Of a stretch of 6,629 nucleotides of DNA, positions 4,393 to 6,629 are shown one piece after another. The first letter of the stretch is position 1, and the number at the start of each line of letters is the position of its first letter. The DNA is from an uncultured bacterium (GTDB lineage Bacteria > Actinomycetota > Coriobacteriia > Coriobacteriales > Coriobacteriaceae). The position numbers and the translations under genes were made by a program. The stretch lies in contig CAJMOL010000088.1 of assembly GCA_905215095.1 (NCBI GenBank), positions 1-6,629 of the forward strand, in the 5' to 3' direction. A model generated the notes under the pieces. It saw only the letters and a list, made by a program, of their open reading frames with translations, made no database searches and had not been told where the DNA came from.

Positions 4393-6529
4393 GCGCTGCC
4401 TGCTGCGGGCGACGCAAGGGCTTGCGGCCCGCCGTCGACCAGGCGCTCGCCGCAAGCGGGGCGGCTTTATGGGCCGCGCCGGTATCGACTTGTTTATCGA
4501 AGACGGCGCCTATACCACGCTCTCCTCTGCGGTTGTCATTCTGGTGGTGCTTACGCTGCTGTTTTCGTCGACCGCGGCGATATGGAGCATGTCGCGTGCC
4601 GGGGATACCCAGGTGGCGGCCGATAGCGGCGCGCTGGCGGGCGCCAACGTAGTGTCGTCCTATCACACGGCTGCCACGGTGGTTGATGCGAGCATCTTGA
4701 GTCTGGGGCTGGCGGGGTTTGCCACAATCGGGACGGGCCTGGTCGCCATCCTCATCCCAGGTGCCGAACCAGTTGCCGGCAATATGGTCGACACCGGGAT
4801 TGAGATCATTAAAACGCGCAACAAGTTTGCCAAAAGCGCATCGGAAGGCTTACAGAAAATCGAGACGGCTCTGCCATATCTGATCGCCGCGCGTGCCACG
4901 CAGGCGGTGTCGGCGCAGGATACCGATAGTGTGACCTATACCGGTACGGCGCTTGCTGTGCCCAGGACATCCGAGTCGGACTTTGCTGCGCTCAAAGGGT
5001 CAGAGATCTCGACCGATACCATTAAAGACACATCAGATGATTTAGAGCGTGCGGCCGAGGAGCTGCGGAAGGCTTCTGAGGACACGGCGAAGGCTAAAGA
5101 GCGCGCTTGGCTGGCGGATTGTGGCGGGTCGGACGAGAGTTCGATTGGCAAGTACTCGTGTATGTGGGAGCGTGCGAAAAAACTAGCAGAACTATCTGAC
5201 AGTCAGAACCGTCATGAAAAGTCGAGCATCACATGGGAGCCGCAAATAGCGCTCGATCGCGCGAAAATCTATTACCGGCAGCGCTTGGCGAATGAAAAAC
5301 CTCAGGGATCGAGCGTCGAGATGAAAGCGCAGTCAGCCGCTCGAAAAGCGTTCTATGCCTATGCGATTGAAGAGGTCGATCGAGCATACATAAAAGATGA
5401 TGGTGAACGGTTTTCTGCCTATATCCCACTATTGCCGCGTGTCCCAAACGAGGTGCGGCCGACCGAGCTCTACACCGATACTGCATGGCCTGTAAGCAAC
5501 AATGACGGCAGAACATACCTGCATTATGGAGCCGAATGCCCCGTCTATCAGAAAGGGACTCCGAGTGGGCTGGCATCTGTTGCTGATTATGATGGTCGTG
5601 ATACATGCGAAGCGTGCGGCTTCGGCGTGGTTGCGCTTGGAAGCGCCCTTATGCCGCCTTCGTCCATCAGAAATGGCTTCGAATACCACTTCAATGAATT
5701 CAAAGAGGCTCTGGAAGACTACGTCGAATGCCGCAACAAAGAACTCGAACTTGAGCGTCAGACCGAGGATGAGGCCGACCGTGCGGGCAATGCGTTTGAC
5801 CAGGCCATCAAAGCGCTTTCGGGCGAGCGTCCGCGTATCGCTCCGCCCGGTCGCAACGGCGTAGTTGCCTTTGCGGTTTCGGGTGCCATCTCGAGCCCCG
5901 ATGAGCTCAACTCTTCGTTTAGCACGGCAGTCAGGCTCGGCGATCGCGGTGCTATCTCTGCCGCGGTGTTGGCACCCGATGAGGCGACGGCGCAAAACAA
6001 CGTGCTTTCGCGATTTTTCTCGACATTGAAGGAACGCTCGGGCGGCGTTGCCGGCGTGCTCGACGGCGTCATGGATGTTTGGGGACGGCTGCTCGTAGGA
6101 TACGGTGATATCCAAGGTTCGGCCGACGAACTTATGGACGAGATGATTAAAGGCCTAGGAGGGGGCAGCGGCGCGTTGGGTTCCATCGCATCGTGGCTCG
6201 GCGATACCGTTTCGGCGTCCGTGGCGGCGTTGGGTCTGGAACCGTGCGACTTGCGCCTGCGAAAGCCAGTGCTGACCGATTCCGCCAACGTCATTAAGAG
6301 TCCGGGGTCTGACATTGCTGGTCTCTCTCAAGCGCAGGACAAGCTGCGAAGTATTCCGTTGGGCGTGACCGATCCCAAGGCGCTTTGCGAGGCGTTGGAA
6401 TATCAAGTCGAACGCACCATTAGCGGTACGGTGTTCACGCTTGCGGAGATTCCTCTGCCCGGCGGCGGCTCCATCCCACTCACCGTCGATGTCGCCACGC
6501 TGGTTGGCGCTCTGGGCGGTGGGTCGTAA
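4364..6529 (+). CDS. TadG-like pilus protein with a very large external domain
   Basis: This 721-residue protein has a basic cytoplasmic N-terminus (about 1-40), one membrane helix at about 54-76, and the TadG hallmark ADSGALAGANVV at 86-97 (family pattern D..ALAGA). The remaining ~620 residues should be outside the membrane. Its pre-helix sequence EDGAYTTLSS at 46-55 lines up with the pilin motif EDRAQSTVE of the TadE-like neighbour, but Glu at position 5 is replaced by Ser54. Two charged helical stretches likely form coiled coils (about 224-250 and 446-488). Eight cysteines lie in the external part (253, 266, 392, 415, 418, 456, 628, 675), including a CEAC pair at 415-418, so disulfides or a bound metal are possible. 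The C-terminus is Gly-rich (LPGGGSIPL, ending GALGGGS). The middle third is lower in GC than its surroundings. The TadG family is usually thought to act as a minor, tip or initiation component; an adhesin-like role for this domain is inference. Confidence 0.82.
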   Translation: MIHGLLHGIRRCLLRATQGLAARRRPGARRKRGGFMGRAGIDLFIEDGAYTTLSSAVVILVVLTLLFSSTAAIWSMSRAGDTQVAADSGALAGANVVSSYHTAATVVDASILSLGLAGFATIGTGLVAILIPGAEPVAGNMVDTGIEIIKTRNKFAKSASEGLQKIETALPYLIAARATQAVSAQDTDSVTYTGTALAVPRTSESDFAALKGSEISTDTIKDTSDDLERAAEELRKASEDTAKAKERAWLADCGGSDESSIGKYSCMWERAKKLAELSDSQNRHEKSSITWEPQIALDRAKIYYRQRLANEKPQGSSVEMKAQSAARKAFYAYAIEEVDRAYIKDDGERFSAYIPLLPRVPNEVRPTELYTDTAWPVSNNDGRTYLHYGAECPVYQKGTPSGLASVADYDGRDTCEACGFGVVALGSALMPPSSIRNGFEYHFNEFKEALEDYVECRNKELELERQTEDEADRAGNAFDQAIKALSGERPRIAPPGRNGVVAFAVSGAISSPDELNSSFSTAVRLGDRGAISAAVLAPDEATAQNNVLSRFFSTLKERSGGVAGVLDGVMDVWGRLLVGYGDIQGSADELMDEMIKGLGGGSGALGSIASWLGDTVSASVAALGLEPCDLRLRKPVLTDSANVIKSPGSDIAGLSQAQDKLRSIPLGVTDPKALCEALEYQVERTISGTVFTLAEIPLPGGGSIPLTVDVATLVGALGGGS
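4801..5760 (+). other. lower-GC, variable-looking segment of the TadG-like gene
   Basis: This part of the TadG-like gene is richer in A/T and in codons such as AAA, TTA, CTA, ATA, ACA and AGA than the rest of the window. Hand counts of single 60-base lines give 25/60 GC at 4801, 26/60 at 5161, 25/60 at 5341 and 28/60 at 5641, against 41/60 at 5821 and 38/60 at 4681. Some lines inside (36/60 at 5041, 35/60 at 5281) are near normal, so it is a mosaic and not one clean block. The frame stays open throughout, so this is an in-frame domain difference and not an insertion that breaks the gene. Confidence 0.6.
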
Positions 6530-6629
6530 TGAGTATCCGCATGCGTCTGCGCGAGGAGCGCGCCCAAGCGACGGTGGAGATGGCGGTGGTTACGCCCGTT
6601 TTGCTGGTGCTGGCACTCATCGTGTACAA
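6529..6629 (+). CDS. second TadE-like pseudopilin (5' part, cut by window end)
   Basis: The visible 33 residues start at an ATG that shares one base with the preceding TAA stop (TAATG), a classic stop-start coupling. A short basic leader MSIRMRLREERA is followed by the motif A|QATVEMAVV with Glu17 at mature position 5, and the hydrophobic helix begins (PVLLVLALIVY). This matches the start of a TadE-family pseudopilin; an Flp-like pilin is less likely because MAVVTPVLL resembles the xAxxxPxxL pattern of TadE proteins. The ribosome site is weak (GGGCGGTGGG at about 6514-6523), so expression probably depends on ribosomes finishing the TadG-like gene. Two TadE-like genes flanking a TadG-like gene is a common layout. 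The rest of the gene is beyond the window. Confidence 0.75.
   Translation, partial: MSIRMRLREERAQATVEMAVVTPVLLVLALIVY

Noticed and set aside
5429..6115. A 228-codon open frame on the minus strand inside the TadG-like gene
   Set aside because: No ribosome site, domain or neighbour supports it, and the plus-strand frame is continuous and has a TadG hallmark.
1..6629. Search for CRISPR arrays, tRNA or rRNA, insertion sequences, terminators or promoters
   Set aside because: Reading both strands gave no spaced repeats, no clover-leaf candidate, no transposase and no GC-rich hairpin followed by T-run at any junction. The genes leave no room for them, so the operon promoter and terminator should lie outside.

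Overview
The window is an uninterrupted, single-direction (+ strand) stretch of a Tad/Flp (tight adherence, type IVc) pilus operon. The GC-rich coding sequence, the order ATPase, TadB-like, TadC-like, Flp pilin and TadE/TadG-like proteins, and the absence of any secretin or RcpC-type outer-membrane gene within the stretch suggest a monoderm Actinomycetota. The style (strong AGGAGG-type ribosome sites, ~60% GC, pseudopilin motif of the AQxTxE type) reminds me most of the Coriobacteriia (Collinsella/Olsenella group). That placement is inference, not proof.

Layout: bases 1-64 probably hold the 3' tail of an upstream gene. 61-1389 encodes the motor ATPase TadA/CpaF with all hallmark motifs intact. 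1362-2288 and 2285-2926 encode the two inner-membrane platform proteins, TadB and TadC (both T2SSF family). 2937-3170 encodes a short Flp-type major pilin. 3134-3697 encodes a single-pass membrane or lipoprotein-like protein that I do not recognise. 3699-3917 encodes a second small Flp-like pilin. 3880-4392 encodes a TadE-like pseudopilin. 4364-6529 encodes a 721-residue TadG-like protein with a very large external domain. 6529-6629 is the start of another TadE-like pseudopilin, cut by the window edge.

The genes overlap or nearly touch at every junction (longest gap 10 bases), so they are almost certainly co-transcribed and translationally coupled. In the expected machine, TadA hydrolyses ATP in the cytoplasm, TadB and TadC form the membrane platform, and pilin-like proteins are pulled from the membrane into a fibre. 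The Flp-like proteins would form the shaft; the TadE-like and TadG-like proteins would be minor, initiating or tip components. The prepilin peptidase (TadV/CpaA-like) needed for processing is not in the window. No promoter, terminator, RNA gene, mobile element, repeat array or CRISPR was seen, and no gap of 300 bases lacks a gene.

The base system is known. The points that could be new are: the unrecognised 187-residue protein between two pilin genes; a shared A|QxTxE processing motif with alanine instead of glycine at -1, which is degenerate in the TadG-like protein; and a lower-GC, cysteine-containing middle block in the TadG-like ectodomain that looks like a variable surface domain.
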